A model generated the notes under the pieces. The model was given only the letters and a program-made list of their open reading frames with translations. It ran no database searches and was not told the DNA's origin. Of a stretch of DNA of 64,000 nucleotides, positions 1 through 13,871 are shown one piece after another. This DNA is from Todiramphus chloris collaris. Taxonomy: Eukaryota > Chordata > Aves > Coraciiformes > Alcedinidae. Every line of letters starts with the position of its first letter. Position 1 is the first letter of the stretch. The DNA lies in the NCBI GenBank assembly GCA_025345505.1, contig JANVCC010000010.1, positions 44,651,738-44,715,737 of the forward strand. The letters run 5' to 3'. Made by a program: the position numbers and the translations under genes.

Positions 1-1088
1 TGTATAAAGGCAATTGCTGAGAGATTTGCTGTCTTTCTCTGTCTTTGCAGAAGAGCACATTTTTTCTGACATATTCCATTGCTGGTTTTTTTTGTGAAAT
101 TCATAGATGAATACTTATACCAATTATTCAGAAACTTTACACTTAACTATTGTTCATACTCCTAAAATAATGGATATTGTCATACAGAGCAATTTCAGAA
201 ACCACGTAGTTATTTCTAATGTAGAATTAAATGGAACTGATACTTAATTTGATTTTATATATTTTCAATAGTTATAATCCATAATCTTACAAATTCCCTG
301 TACAAGAAAAGGAAAACGTAGAGAAATGAAGAATTTTATTATCTCTGAAGCATATATTTGTTAATTTTTCTTTAAAAGAAATATTATTAAATAATTGTTA
401 CTGTTCTCAATTTTAAATGTGGTGTTAAAATAAGTCTTCATCTTTCTTAAGTTTTACTTGTACTATATAAAATTTGCTGTTTTCTATCTTTTCCATTACA
501 AGTGTAAACATTGTTCTGTGTTTTAGGTAAGAGTCTAATGGATGTGGTGTGAAAAAAAAATGAATGAAACATGGCATTTGAAGATTAAAAGAGATTTAAT
601 TTTGTCATGTATGATTGTGGCTATGTCTCATACCCTACTCTTAACTAACACATAATGGAGACATGATAATTTGCTCTTGATCTTTATTCTTTTTCACTGA
701 GATTAGCTATCAGTTTGCACTATGTGGTATCAGACTGAAGATGCAAGCCATGGCTATAATACTTACCTGTAGGAGGGCAGAAAGAGGAGCAAGTTCTTCT
801 GAAGTTCCCTAAGGTTCGAGACTGATCACTGATGTTCTCCACATCCAAAATATTGAAGTGACTGAATGCAATCATAAAAGAAGAGTTACAAAGAACCTGT
901 CAAACGACGTATACTGTCTTCTGTGACATAACAAGAGTCAGAATTTGTACCTTGTTGTCCAGGAAGCAAAGACAGTGGAGGGAGGCACTGATCTTCACAA
1001 GGAATCCGGGGAATGAGGTTTTCATAGTTATCAGAGTCAAGCATTCAGAAGTCATGAGTGAGGTTGCAAAAACCTGCAAATAGCTAGC
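1..1088. other. AT-rich noncoding DNA, no gene seen
   Basis: I see only AT-rich sequence with short homopolymer runs. No reading frame resembles a known protein and no transposon end is recognisable. Confidence 0.6.
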
Positions 1089-1225
1089 TGGATGGATGGA
1101 TGGATGGATGAATGGATAGATAGATAGATAGATAGATAGATGATAGATAAAATAGATAGATAGACGATAGATAGATAGATAGATAGATGATAGATAGATA
1201 GATAGATAGATAGATAGACAGACAG
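1089..1225. repeat. GGAT/GATA tetranucleotide microsatellite
   Basis: The tract begins with GGAT units, passes into a long run of GATA units with a few interruptions (ATGATAGATAA, GACGATA), and ends in GACA units. The minus-strand frames across it encode only low-complexity Ser/Ile/Tyr/Leu sequence and are not genes. The change of unit from GGAT to GATA to GACA is typical of a microsatellite that has mutated and re-expanded. Confidence 0.97.
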
Positions 1226-4200
1226 CCTGCCCTGACATTTAAATAAAGTAATAAATAGACATAAAATGATTTTTATTTCCATCCATTTATTGGACTGACA
1301 GGGAACATCTGAATCACATTTTTAAGTTTTGTCAACAAGAGGAACTGAAACATATTTGTTTGTTTTTATCCATTGCTACTGATAATAGACATTCTCATCC
1401 AATCTCTTGAATTCAGCAGGTGTCATATTATAACACACACAAAAGCAGATCAGATTTCAAATCCTGTCAGATCCAGGATACTTGGATGGGTCTGACAGAC
1501 CCAATAATCAGACAGTGGACTAAAAAGAGCTTTGTGGTACCTCATTAGCAGGCAAGCTTTGGCTGGTTGAATGGCTCCTCTGAGGTGACAATATGGGGAA
1601 ACTGCCCAGGAGCCACCCAGGAACTTTTGGAGGGGTATCAGTTTTTAAGAAACATCAAGCTTTTGGGAAGTGGTAGTTGCCCAACTAAGGGTTGCTTTTT
1701 CCAAGGAAATGAGAATGTACAGCTGTTGTCTTGGGACACTCCTCACATCCCCTCATAAAGAGGGAATACATGGGACTATACATTACTGAACTTGAATTAT
1801 GAAGGAATAGCACTTGTCTGTTTGAGCTCCCGGTGGGTCAAATGCCAGTCTGTTCTGTCTCAAAAGCTGTAGTGCAATATTAGTCTAGAATCATTTTCTA
1901 TTTTACTCTTGAAGTTGGGTTGTAGGAATCTTTTGCAGGATGTGTTTATCTTATGTGTACATGAGGGGTTTCTCAGTCTACACATAGTTTTCATAAATTA
2001 TTGACAGCAGCCTGAGGACCTCTGTCCAGACGTAGCTTAACAAAGTGTTAACAGTATGTAAATGAAAAACTGCTGGGCTTCTACATCAGTGATTCTGATC
2101 CTGAGGATAGACTGGAAGCATCTTAAAAGATAATCTTTACATTAGTATTGCAGCTTTTTTTCTGATGTATTATTTTAAAATCCAAGCTGCATAATTTGAT
2201 ATTTCAGAATTTAAAATTACCCCCCCCCAAATATTTAATTCAAGGTCTAAAATAACTGTGTACACGGAAAAAACCCAAACAAATTAAAAAAACCCAAACA
2301 AAATAGTATGCGATCTATTGTGTATTATTTTAATAAAAAAACTTTTCACAGAGAAATATGATTTGGAATCATTTTGTCTGTAATAAAATGTGTGATTTTT
2401 TTTCAAAACCATATAGTTTGCATGTATTTAAAGACAACTGTTCCTAGAATCTAATATTTTAATGCTTTTTATTAGGATACAAAAACCAATTTAGTTGATT
2501 CCCAGTGGTTAAAAAACAATCCTCCTACTCTTCAAAATTTAAAGAAAAAATAAATTCTTATTTTATAGCAGGTATAGAGAAGGTCTTAGAAATACTTAGT
2601 TCTTGCATTAAAGAATTCTCTAGGTAATTTTTGTGCACTAAAAAATCCTTAGAGTGATTGTATAACCCATATACAGCTGTTATTGGTGAGTTTTATTATC
2701 TTACTCAATGATCTTTTGAATAAAGAGCTGTTTGGAACAGACAATATGCTTTTTGTTCTGCTCAAAAAGAAGATATCAAAAAATAACACCACATGGAGTT
2801 AAGGTATGTGTGTACATACCCATGAATGAAGAGTTTACTAAAATTATTCTGAATTTTACAGCAAATAAAGTATAACTTATGGGAATATGCAACTGCAGAA
2901 TATTATGGTACCATTGTACCATGCTGTTTGCTGCAGAAATAGACAGTAATGACAAATTTCTAAATGATTGTCTTTAATATGCAGAAGGCATTGAAGTGCT
3001 AGGATTGCATCTGCTTTTGAAGCTGAAATCCTTGGTGAATACTTCTATTCTCCTCAAAAGTTTCCATTTACTGAAGGCAGTTTTTTCATTATATTGGAGT
3101 TAAGAGTAACTATTCCAAGACCCTGCCTGTGGGGAACGAGGGAGTTATGAACATTATAATATGTGTCTTTTTATAAATATTACATGTACCTCCACTTTAC
3201 CTTTGTGGTTTTACAGAATTCTGTGTTAGAGACTTGAACTGAAAGGGGCTGTAAGGGAACAAGCAAATGGGAAACAAAATACAGGCAAATAAGAAACTTA
3301 ATGAGAAATTGTGGGAAGACGTTAATTGTATATTCCTTCTGTCTGGCTCCAGTCAAAGAGTATCAGAGCTGGCTGAGGTATGGGTCATATATACTTGGAG
3401 GGAAGGAGGAAGGGAGAAAGGGAGAGGAAAGTCAAAGAGAAAGGAGGGAAGGCCATCTAATACTGAGTGGTCTTTCTAGGCTAGTGTTAGTTGAGGACTA
3501 AAGTGTACATAGGCCGTATGAACTAAAGATACAGGATATTCTGATAAAAAAAAGGGAGTTTCCAGCAAATAATAGACAGGGCAATCATCTGGCCCCCATC
3601 CCAACACTTCCCTTGCATTGAGAAAAGCAGCTTAAAACTGTGAGGTTTTAAATTGAGTTTGTAAGCTGAAACTGGAACAAATAAAGGAAGCTGATCAGGA
3701 GGAGAGACTGAGTGGAAAGGGTCAGGAATGACACAAATCAGAGTCAGTTCAATCATTCAGTAACCTGTGCAAAGACAGGAATATCAGTACTGACTAGAGC
3801 AGAAATGAAGATTGCTGTTAATTGTTTGGGATTACCAACACCAATCTGACCAGGTGTGAGAGGGCTTGTGGTTTGAATCTGTGTCTCAAGCAGATCAACA
3901 CCATTTTCTCTCACTGGTCTCAGACTTAGAAGACATTGTGACATCCATGCAGGAGGCAAGGAAGATCTTTTAAAGGCTATGGAAAAGAACAGAAGAAAAC
4001 TTAGTTCCAAGGAGAAGGCGTTATCATGAAGAAGAAGCTCATTTCATTCTAGAAAGGTAATAAGAAACTTACATTTAGAGGTCTGTATACATTGATAGAT
4101 CATACACTGCTTATCTTCTCTACTTCATATTCTTAGCCCTGAATTTTTCTTTTTTCACTGTAGTGAGACCATTCATTACAACTTATGAAAGTATTCAAAA

Positions 4201-6998
4201 AAGAGTGAATCTTTAGGAATTCAATTATTAATGTCTCTTGATATTTTCCAATTTCTGATGTACTCATTCGCCATAGCACTAATTCCTTGTGCTACTACAA
4301 ATTCCTGTGCCATTATTTAATCTAGTTCAATTAGCAAGTTCTCTAATAGGTCTAAATCAAATATCAGTAAAATAAAAATAAATGACATATAGTGCATTTA
4401 ACATGTATTAAAAAAAAAAAAAAGTTATCAGAGAAAAATGAGTCATATGAACAGAATTTTATCCCATTTTACATGTATCCTGTTAAATTTTCCATTGAAA
4501 GACTCAAATTCAACTAAAATTACATTAGTCTGTACTTACACAGATTAGTTTTCTTCCCACTAGCTCTTAAATATAGATTTCTTATTATCTCTTTGTATCA
4601 TACTATTCAAACTTGTATATATTGTTAAAACCAGTATCTGTAGCTTCAGAATTCAGATCTGTTTCTTTGAATGATGGCACAGATCTTACCCAGAAGCCTG
4701 ATTCAATCCTTTGTATCATTCATGCTCAGATAATCTTTAAGAATTATAGCAAAACATTCCTTTTTCAGAAAAATGACACTCAGCTAGCCATCTCTTTACA
4801 TCCTTTGCACTCACACAGAAACAAAGAAAGAAAGAAAGACTTGAAAGTAATTCCCTATTCTAAAAGAGTTTTGAACTAAGAAAACAGAAAGTAATTTTGT
4901 ATAGTCTTCATTGTTGCTCATTGCATATGGTAACAACAAGTTTTATGATTTTTCCATGGTAATAAGGTATTTTGAATGCTAGAAATATATAAACCTTAGG
5001 TCTAACACTATCCTCTGACACTATCTAACCCTAGCATAGAGAAGATTATGCTTTAGGGAAAATTTGGTTTTGTTTAGAGGGTTTAAAAATGATCTGTTTC
5101 CCACTTTTTTCTTTCTATTTAAGTAAATATTTATTATGAGAGTAAGGAAATTACTCTTTGAACAGTCTAAGGAATATCTTTTAAAAATACATTAATATTA
5201 TTTAGGACAATGAAAAAATCCAGAAACTGGTTTAATACAAACTATGCATAAGTAATAAAAGCTTGACTGAAATGTTGCTGAACATGGGCTAAGTTAACTT
5301 CAAAAGAAATTTTTTTTTTTTTTCATATTTTTTTTTTGGTAGTTTTGATCTTTTTTACTCTGTATTTACATTCATAGTCCATTCTGGTTTTTTTACTCCA
5401 CAAAGCTCTAGTTTGTTGCTCTGCTTCAGATAGGATGCTCTTATAATTGGAGGAAATAGAAAAGTTCAAATGAAGGTGTGTTGTATCAGAAAATCCCACT
5501 CCCTTCACTTTATCAAAATATGCAAGTCTTCTGGGTTCAAGTCTGAGTATTTTCTACATGGCCAGCACTTTAAATCATGTTTCTTTGAATGTTAATGACA
5601 GAGAAAAAAGAATAATAAAATATTTGTTGAGAACCCACTCATTCTATAGGAACTAAAATTATCTGGGATTGCTGATATTAGACTTCATGCAAAAAAATCT
5701 GCAAGCCTAAATTTCTGAACCCTGCATTCTCATGTCCTTTGCGGGGGGGTGGGGGGGCGAGAAACCTAGGAGAAACATTTAAATCTCTGTGAAACATCTC
5801 CTTCAGTGTAAGATTACTGAGTGGCATTGGGAGCTATAGTTTTTATCAGACAGGCTTCTCTGATAAAAGTTTATAGAGGAACTCCAGACATTTGGAACTG
5901 GTCTTAGAAAAAAAAAGTAGATTTTTTTTTTTTTTTTCCATTTATCTAGTATAATTATGGCAAAGTGAACAGACTACTTTAATGCATGATTCTCTAACCA
6001 GGTCCTGAAATCCATTTTACTTTGCCCTGGATGTTTATAGATTATGAACAAGATCTCTTACGAGCATTCAACAAGGCAGAAGGCAAAAGAAGATATGCTG
6101 TGCTAAAACATTTTTGATGCCTTATTAGCAGCTTTCAGTAGTGTGTGAAGAAACATAATGTACTATTTGCACCACTTTCCAAGTCATGTCTTCATGTGAC
6201 ATGTACTGTGAAAAGCCTTCATTTAGGTAGAGTGAGTGTTAAAATATCTGAAGCGTGGTGCTTGTAAACCTGATTTCTGTTCACTTAAGCACTTCAGTGC
6301 TTTTCTGCTACAAGTGCATCTGCCCCTTGGAGGATACTGAAAGTCTCTCTGACTCATTTTCCTTAAACTTTTACCAAGAAAATGTGGTTGACAACAAATG
6401 TGAATGAGAAAGGATTGCTCAGATTCACGATTAGAGATATCCGTTGAGACTGATAATAGAGACAGCTAAAGCTTGGTACAAGAGTATGGCTTTTTATGAT
6501 CAGTTGAAAGGGTTTGGGGAATCAGGGAAAAGGTCAAAAAAATGGACAATATTTCTTTTGATATTATATAGGTAAACATACACACAAGCACACACTTGCA
6601 TATGAAGACACTGCACATAGTGTCCTCAGACATTATCTGTGTTAAGTTGTATCTTACTACAAGAAGACATCCGCGGTGATGCTACTTGATTTTTCTGGCC
6701 AAAAATTAATGTCTATGCTTGTTTCATGTATAAAAGAAATGTCAGTAGTTTCATAAATGTTGCTGTGTATTAGCAGAGCTGGACAAAACAATGGCCCAGA
6801 GATGATCTTTTCTAGTGTGGGTGTGAGCTGCACAACTGGGTAGTATGCCTGATAGTCACCTTCCAACATTCACAAAATCAATTCCATGTCCTGTACTGTC
6901 ACATTGGACCTCAACTGAACACACAGCTTGGAGTGGGAGAAGAGGAAAAAATGTGGTTGTCAGAGAAGCTTCAGTCTTCTAAGAGAGCAATAGACATA
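1226..6998. other. Intergenic AT-rich DNA without a recognisable gene
   Basis: It contains short homopolymers (a C run near 2220, T runs near 5310 and 5925), a G-rich stretch at about 5742-5757 and a GA-rich patch near 3400-3450. The open frames are short and of low-complexity or random composition. A 7-bp-arm hairpin lies at 1487-1503. I see no conserved protein. Confidence 0.55.
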
Positions 6999-7004
6999 TA
7001 AACC

Positions 7005-7350
7005 TGTGGGATATTAGTACACATGGGCAATCCAAACTATAACCTGTTGTCTGAAGGATAACAAGATGGAGATCGACTGAAGGACAGTAGGTGGCGTGCG
7101 TGTCAGGAAAGGGAAGCAGGGCAACACAGTTCCAGGTATGGGAAACTATGGAGACAGACTGGTTGCTGCCTTACTGCCTGCAGGGAACCAATCAAGAAAG
7201 GACTAGTGGACGCTTACAAACAATTGTGATCTGTTTACGGGCACATGGCTAGTTGCCTGAGCTATATAAACCAGGCATGTATCACAATAAGGGGTCGTCA
7301 TTGTTTACTTTGATCACATTGGTCATGTGTGGCGTCCTTATTCCTCCACA
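7005..7350 (+). mobile_element. Solo LTR, ERVK/alpharetrovirus-like, with 6-bp target duplication
   Basis: This 346-bp block starts with TGTGGG and ends with CCTCCACA, so it has TG...CA ends. It is flanked by a perfect 6-bp direct repeat, TAAACC, at 6999-7004 and 7351-7356. A TATA box (TATATAAA) lies at 7263-7270 and an AATAAG-like poly(A) signal about 15 bp further on, so U3-R order gives plus orientation. There is no internal retroviral sequence on either side, so this is a solo LTR left by LTR-LTR recombination. A 6-bp duplication and an LTR near 350 bp fit the ERVK/alpharetroviral group of birds. Family assignment is inference; the LTR structure itself is seen directly. Confidence 0.88.
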
Positions 7351-7356
7351 TAAACC

Positions 7357-10300
7357 CCTCAGATATTGCAAAGATGATAGGCGGGCAGCCTTCTGGAAGC
7401 TCAAATGATGATTTGATAAAATAGTATAGGTGACAAAGGAAAGATGGAGTAAATGGTTGCTATTAAAGCTAAATGAAGAAAACATAATGTTAACTTCTTT
7501 TAAAAAGGTGTTGACATCCTTTAAAGTTGCTTCCTCTCTGACACTGAGTACAACAAGCTTATATCTGTCCTCTTCCAAGAACAAGAAACAGGAGGTTTTT
7601 GCCTGTCCTCCTGGGATTGCAGAAATAAAACTTGTGAGAACTAGTATTTCAATTTTCCTAATGAAGGTGGAAGTGCAGTATCCTACTGCACTTACTTTTT
7701 TGACTAGTCTCTAGAAACTTGGCCCATGCTAAATTACAGGAGATCAGTACTTCTGAGCAAAACAGAATTTCTTCTTTAATTACTTTAAAGCATCCTGGTT
7801 ATTGCATGGATTATAAAAGTAGAGTTACTACAGAATTGAAAATGAATGAAATTTGATGTGATATAATACATAAGTCAGTAAGAGCAGAAGACACCATCCA
7901 TGTCACTGAGTTCAATCCTTCACAATTTTAGACAGGCAAGTATGAGAGACTTTTAATGTGGAATTCAATACAAATAGCTGTAACCATCTGAAAGTCAGAT
8001 ATCTAGGTCTAAGCTAGTTAGGCCGATTTCCTCCATGCCTAATGAAGACATGGACTCTAGGGGAAAAATCCTGCATCTGGAATTATCATCTGTAAGCAAA
8101 CAAACTACCTTGAACTAGACACTACAGCTTTGAGTAAAGCAAAGATGCCAGGTGAATCTTGGTTCGAGAATATAATTAGTTATAGATGTTTCTCCCAACA
8201 CAATGATCATCATTAGCCAGAAAAATATGAGCCAGCAAAAGAATTAGTTCCCTGAAACAAAGGTGAAAAAGAATAAAGCAAGATTTGAGGTAAGAATCAC
8301 CTTACTGATACATCTTGTGTTACAGAAAATATTTTTCCAGTGCCGTGTGACATACTCATTGAGTGAATGTTTGAGAGAACTACCAAAGATTTAGGAAATA
8401 TTTTGGAAATTGAAAGGGAAGAGAAATAAAATTTAATATAAAATGGACGTAAAGTAAAATCTTAACAGTGAGTTTATATTTATTGAATTAAAAATTAGAT
8501 TCTCAGATCTGATTGAAAATACTAGCATGTGGCTATGTATGTGTTATGTATCTGCAGCTAAAGAAAGCCTCAAAGACAATTTACATAACGAAGTGTTGAA
8601 AAAAATTGCAGAGTGTGGAAAAATTATTAAAGTGGTTTGGTTTTTTTTTTTTTTCTTCCCAAAGAATATGTTCTGTTAAACTGCTATGGCCAGAAAGAGA
8701 TTAAGAACAAGCTTTTTATATATGTTGGTTTGGATTTTTTTTTCACTGAAAAAATTACAGGAAAGCTTGAAAACTTTCTTTAAAAGGGAATCTGACTTAC
8801 ATAATGTTAAAGAATATTGCATATATTGCAGTATTTAGGTCTTGATTCAATAAACATTTGTGAATATGCTGAAGTTTATGTACTTCGAGTAATTTATCTG
8901 TACAAACTACTCATCCTTCTTTAACTTATTTTTGTTATCAGTAGCATGAGTGTTGCTTTCTTTTTCATTTTACAGACTATCCATTGTTCCTGGGTCAATC
9001 ATGAATCTGAAAGAGATCAACTTTGCATTTGTAATTCTACTGCTGGCAAAAAATGTGTTGTTGAATTTTGACCCGGAACCACAATTTTCCTTTCAAAAGT
9101 GTTTTTGATTACTGTTGATGTTTTTATTCAGATTTTATACAGTATCAATAGAAAGTTCAAGATTGGATTTAATTTTGGAACAGGACATGGAAGCTATAAA
9201 ATATTTTGGAATATACTGTTATCAGATGTGTACTCTTTCTTTAAATCTTTAACAAAATGGTAGGTAGTGGTGAGTTGGTGAATATTCTGGACAGAAGGAG
9301 AAGACAAGGAAGAAGGAAGAAGGAAAGTAGGAAAGAAGGAGAGAGCCTCGAAGGATAATGCTCTTTTCCTTGTTTTACAGCAACTGAGTAAGCAGCGCAA
9401 CATCTTAAACCTTATCATCACAACCAGACACTATTTGACCTGATGTAAAGCTGGAAATCAATTTTTCTAAAGTTACTAATAGCTCTGTGTTCCTGATTTA
9501 TACCATGTTAATCAAGATCACTTTTTAGAAAATGTGACTTTATGCATACTGAGGTTTTTTTCCAACTACTTCAAGCTAAACACATACCTGAAGCAGCATG
9601 TATATCATAAACTGCCACTTCAAAATTATTGGTATTTTTTAAATCAAATTTCCTGCTCTAACAATGTATCAGGCCCATTTTCAGGTGTAAATACAGCTAC
9701 GATTAAATTACAGAAGTTTCTATGAATTTTGTATTCCATCAGTTTCCCAGTCCATGGAGAACACTTGATTTTAACAGATAAAACCAGGCATTTTTCCTTT
9801 ATCATCTTTTTTTGACTGAGGTAGATGAGTTCCTACTGTGGACTTGAGGAGATTACTGACAATGGAAGAATCTTTTGTAGAGGATTCCACCAGTTCAGCA
9901 TGTACCCATGTCACATTAGCATATTTGTAACCCAGGGTAAGGAAACCAAATGATGAGCTGCTGTTCATGATCAGTGGTCTTATCAGTGCGCAGGTAGCTG
10001 AGGAGGCAGCAGCAGCCAACATGCTGGAGAATAATTTGGCAATATACAGATGACAGAGCTGGGAGTTTGGTCTGCTTCTTGTTTGGGACCAAAGGGTAGA
10101 ATATCTGTTTTAATTACATTTAGCTCTGAGACTTTGACTTTCACATGAACAAAGGATAATTAGAAAATAGTCCTGCTCCAGGCTTGAAGCCTGCTTTTTA
10201 CATCCACACAGCTTAGGGTGGAGTGTCAGGACTTGTATTAAGCGTCATGTTCCCAGGGGCTCCAAGCTCAGCCTCTGGAACTTAAGGATTAGAAAATTGG

Positions 10301-13300
10301 ACACTTTTTCTTGTGAATGCATATCAAGGCATTGCCTGGAGAGACACAGGAATAAAGCATAGGCAACAGCATTATATTTTGCCTTTTAAGTTTTTGTTTG
10401 TTAAAACCAGTAACATACAGCTTCCATTCAATTCAGATGATGAAATAACAGTTTCCCAATAGGATAAAAAACACTGTATTCTCAGATAAGAATACAAACT
10501 TTTTAAATGGGAGACTTTCTGTACTTTTTTTTTATTTTTCACTTGAAAGCACTTATACGTCTACATATACAGATTCTAATTCAATACCACAGTACTTGAA
10601 GTATAAAAGCACTGAAGAGTAAAAGTACTATCTACGTGGAATAAAGTTTGAAAAATCATGAATCATATCACCTCTTGCCCCCAGTACACATGGCTGTTTC
10701 AATAAAAATGCATATCCTGTAAGAGCTTCAAAATTCAGTTTCTACCAAGTTGGTTCTAGAAAGTGCTGGAGATGCTGATGTGGCTTTATGCACATGCCTA
10801 CCTGTTAGCTGAGATAATTCTTTCAGAAACAGTGGAAATATCCTTCCATGGAAGCCAAGGCCCATCTTTAAGTCAAAGTTAAACCCTACCTGAGCTAATG
10901 CCAAAGCATTCAGACATTCAAGATTTATATAATGATATATAAATGTGGTTTAAGTATTTACTTTGGAGTGCCCAGGACATTATACTTAATCCACCAGAAA
11001 GGTGCAGCAGTATTCCAGGTGAGAGAGAGAGTAAAATACAGCTTCTGAAATCTGTTAAGAAGAAATAGAAACAATGTAGTTAGGAATCACTGCTGAAGTG
11101 GGATAAGATATTACAATATTTGCTTTAAAAAAAAAAAAAAAAAACCAAAAAAACCTGTGGGTATCTCTTCTACTCAATCTCTGGAAATAAAGCTATCTAA
11201 GATCTGAAATGATAATGAACAGACTGGAAGGAAAGTGACTTTACTAATTAATTTCCCTTGCCTTTTAGGTAATGAGTGAAAAAAGCATCTTCGCTAGTAG
11301 GGTTTGTTTTTTTTTTTTTTTTTTGCAATATACCACCATCTGGTGGAAGTAAAGAGAAAGAGAAAGCTTTTGAGCAGTTAACCTGTATTGAGAATTGGGA
11401 AGCTTTTGTTCCCTAATAATTCAATGGGCTTTACTGTACCAAATCACTTAAAAATATGTGAAATTTCCACACTGCTCTATTCAGTTTATTTACTTCAAAC
11501 AGTTATGTAATTTAAAGGGATTACTTTTTAATGGGCTTAAGGATGTTCTAAAACTTAAATACATATTTCAGGGTTTTTTTTATATATATGCTCTGTAAGA
11601 CAAGAGAGAATTTTACTCATGGTGATATAAGGTACTTCAAAATATTTTGATAAATATATAGCAAGATTTAGCATATAGACTACAGGCTAGTGCCGTATAT
11701 TGCAGGTATTTGTAAATTTTTATTCCTTTCTCTTTTGAAAAAATGGTAGCAAGATGACGTTCTTTTTCCCTTTAAGTTGTTGTTTTTTTCTCCCCTCATA
11801 TTTTGGTTAAAATATTGGGGACAAACTTTTGGTCATATTGCCCATGCACTTTAGGAGCTAAACTTCATTTTGCACTACACTGAAAATTCATGCATTACCA
11901 GAGTTCATGGTATATGCTGACAAGTATCTATTGCTCTCTCTGTAGTCAGCACGTAATTTCTGTAAATACTGTGACTACAACAACATTAGAAATAAAATAA
12001 ATATCCATTAAAAAAAAAAAACTTACTAGAAAAATTTGGAGAAAAAACCCACCAAATAATTAAGTTGATGCTTGTTTTACTGTAGGACTAAATTTTCTGC
12101 TCTGGAGCTGTTTTACAGGGTCCTTGGTGCCTTCACTTAATTTTAGCCAGCTGCTAGGTTCCCAAGCTAGATGCTCAGGCATCACAAATGTACAACAACC
12201 AATTATTTGTAGAATCGAGGTCTGGTACCACCAGATGTTGGGGAATTGTCTGCTGAAAGACTTATAGCCAGGCACCTTATACAGTCTTGGACACCAGCAA
12301 GTCAGCAAGAGCTTACCAGGGTAATTAAGAGTTTGGCTGAGCTAGGTGACATGGTCATAGACAAGTGGTCAGCCTGACAGTTTCTGGTGGACTACTGGCA
12401 AGATCAGCCAGTACAAAAGATTAAGCAAAGGCCAGACAACTGACATTTTTCAATGGGAAATTGTTTTGTTACATTTCAAGCCTAATAGCACACTGTGGAT
12501 ATAACTGTGTCACTGGCTTTGTAGCACCTGTCTCTCTTGGACTTGATAGAAGGATCCTCTCTCTAGTCCCTAGAAAGACAGAGGGAATGCAGCTGGCAGG
12601 AGAGAGCCGTTAGCTGTGTAGAGCTGCTGATCCCTTCCAGAGAGCCAGGGAGGAAGAGACCTTAATAGTGATATAAGGAAAATGTCGGATGTGACATATG
12701 TTCACAAAAGCTGCTACATGTAGAAAGTGAAACAGGATTTGTTTCTCTTGCTTACTATTTTCCAGTGAGGCTATGCTCAGGACGGCACAATTTGTAGCTG
12801 TACCCAGCATGTGCAAACACCTGCTTATGGGCCTGGGTGCTGCCCTTTGCAAGAAGAGTGTCTATAAGTTAAATTTCGTTCAAGATCTAGAGGGTGACTT
12901 TCCTCCTTACTACTAAAATCTGGAAGTGTTCAAACTTAACTTTTTAAAACTTTGACATTACCTTGTTTAGACTAAAAGTGTTCTTCTTATTTATTTATTG
13001 TAATTTCAATTGAATTTTGAAGCATAAACCTAGAATAATTTAATTGTGCTATATAAATCAAGTATCTTTTCCATAGTGCACCTAAGCATGTGGGATAGGA
13101 GCTACAATTCCACTTGAAACAGAGGATTGAGTTTAAGTTAAGCTGCTGAAGACAAAATGGGAAATGTACATCCAGTGGAAAGTGCAGCTAAAACGACTCA
13201 GAAGATTGTACCATTTTAATGCCACAGATACTTATGAAAGCAAGGAATCCATTTATCATACTTAACAATAATATTGAACAGCTTTGTTATACCTAATATT

Positions 13301-13844
13301 GCCAGTTTTGTAAGCAGCTGTTCATTCCTTTTCAGTCACATGGCAATGAGTTTCACAAGTTAATTGTGTCTTGAAACATGAATCCTTTTTGTATATTTTT
13401 AAGCAGGGTGGCTTTAATTTTTGTTTTCATCCTATAATTATGCTAACCTTTAGAGAATGAAAACCAGCATCATTGTTATCCACTTTTAAGGAGGTTTTCT
13501 TGGACAAATAGTTTGCTTTTTAATGAATCCTTCTGTTTTTTAAAACTAACGTGACATGGATACATTATATTGCTCTGTTACCTAAAGTTCTGTTGCACAA
13601 CAACTGATTGTTTGTTCAGAAAACTGCTTTCTTCCTAAAAAGGATTCTTGTATGTGCCGCAATACTTCTCAAATTATCCTATGGCTTTTTCATTTCTCTG
13701 CATGCATTGTGATTTAACACTGGCAGGCAGCTAAGCACCACAGCTGCTCGCTCATTCTCCCCCCACAGTGAAATGGGGAAGAGGGAGAGAAGAGTAAAAG
13801 TAAGAAAACCTGGTGGTCAAAATATTAATAAAAAACCCCTTTCC
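7357..13844. other. Intergenic DNA without a recognisable gene
   Basis: Mostly AT-rich, with T and A runs near 8640, 11125 and 11310 and a GA-rich stretch near 9290-9345. A minus-strand frame of 83 codons at 9771-10022 is not a protein I recognise. A short CTCF-like sequence lies at 11333-11346. I see no transposon ends with target duplications. Confidence 0.5.
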
Positions 13845-13871
13845 TAAGTGGAAGAAGAAAGGGAAAGGGAT

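Noticed and set aside
900..1282. Two minus-strand frames of 76-112 codons rich in Ser, Ile, Tyr and Leu
   Set aside because: They are translations of the GATA microsatellite.
5742..5757. G-rich run as a possible G-quadruplex
   Set aside because: Only two G runs (interrupted by one T) are present nearby, too few separate tracts for a standard four-tract motif call.
9771..10022. Minus-strand frame of 83 codons with a hydrophobic start and a Lys-rich end
   Set aside because: It looks less random than its neighbours, but I recognise no family, splice context or poly(A) tail. A database search would decide whether it is a retrocopy fragment.
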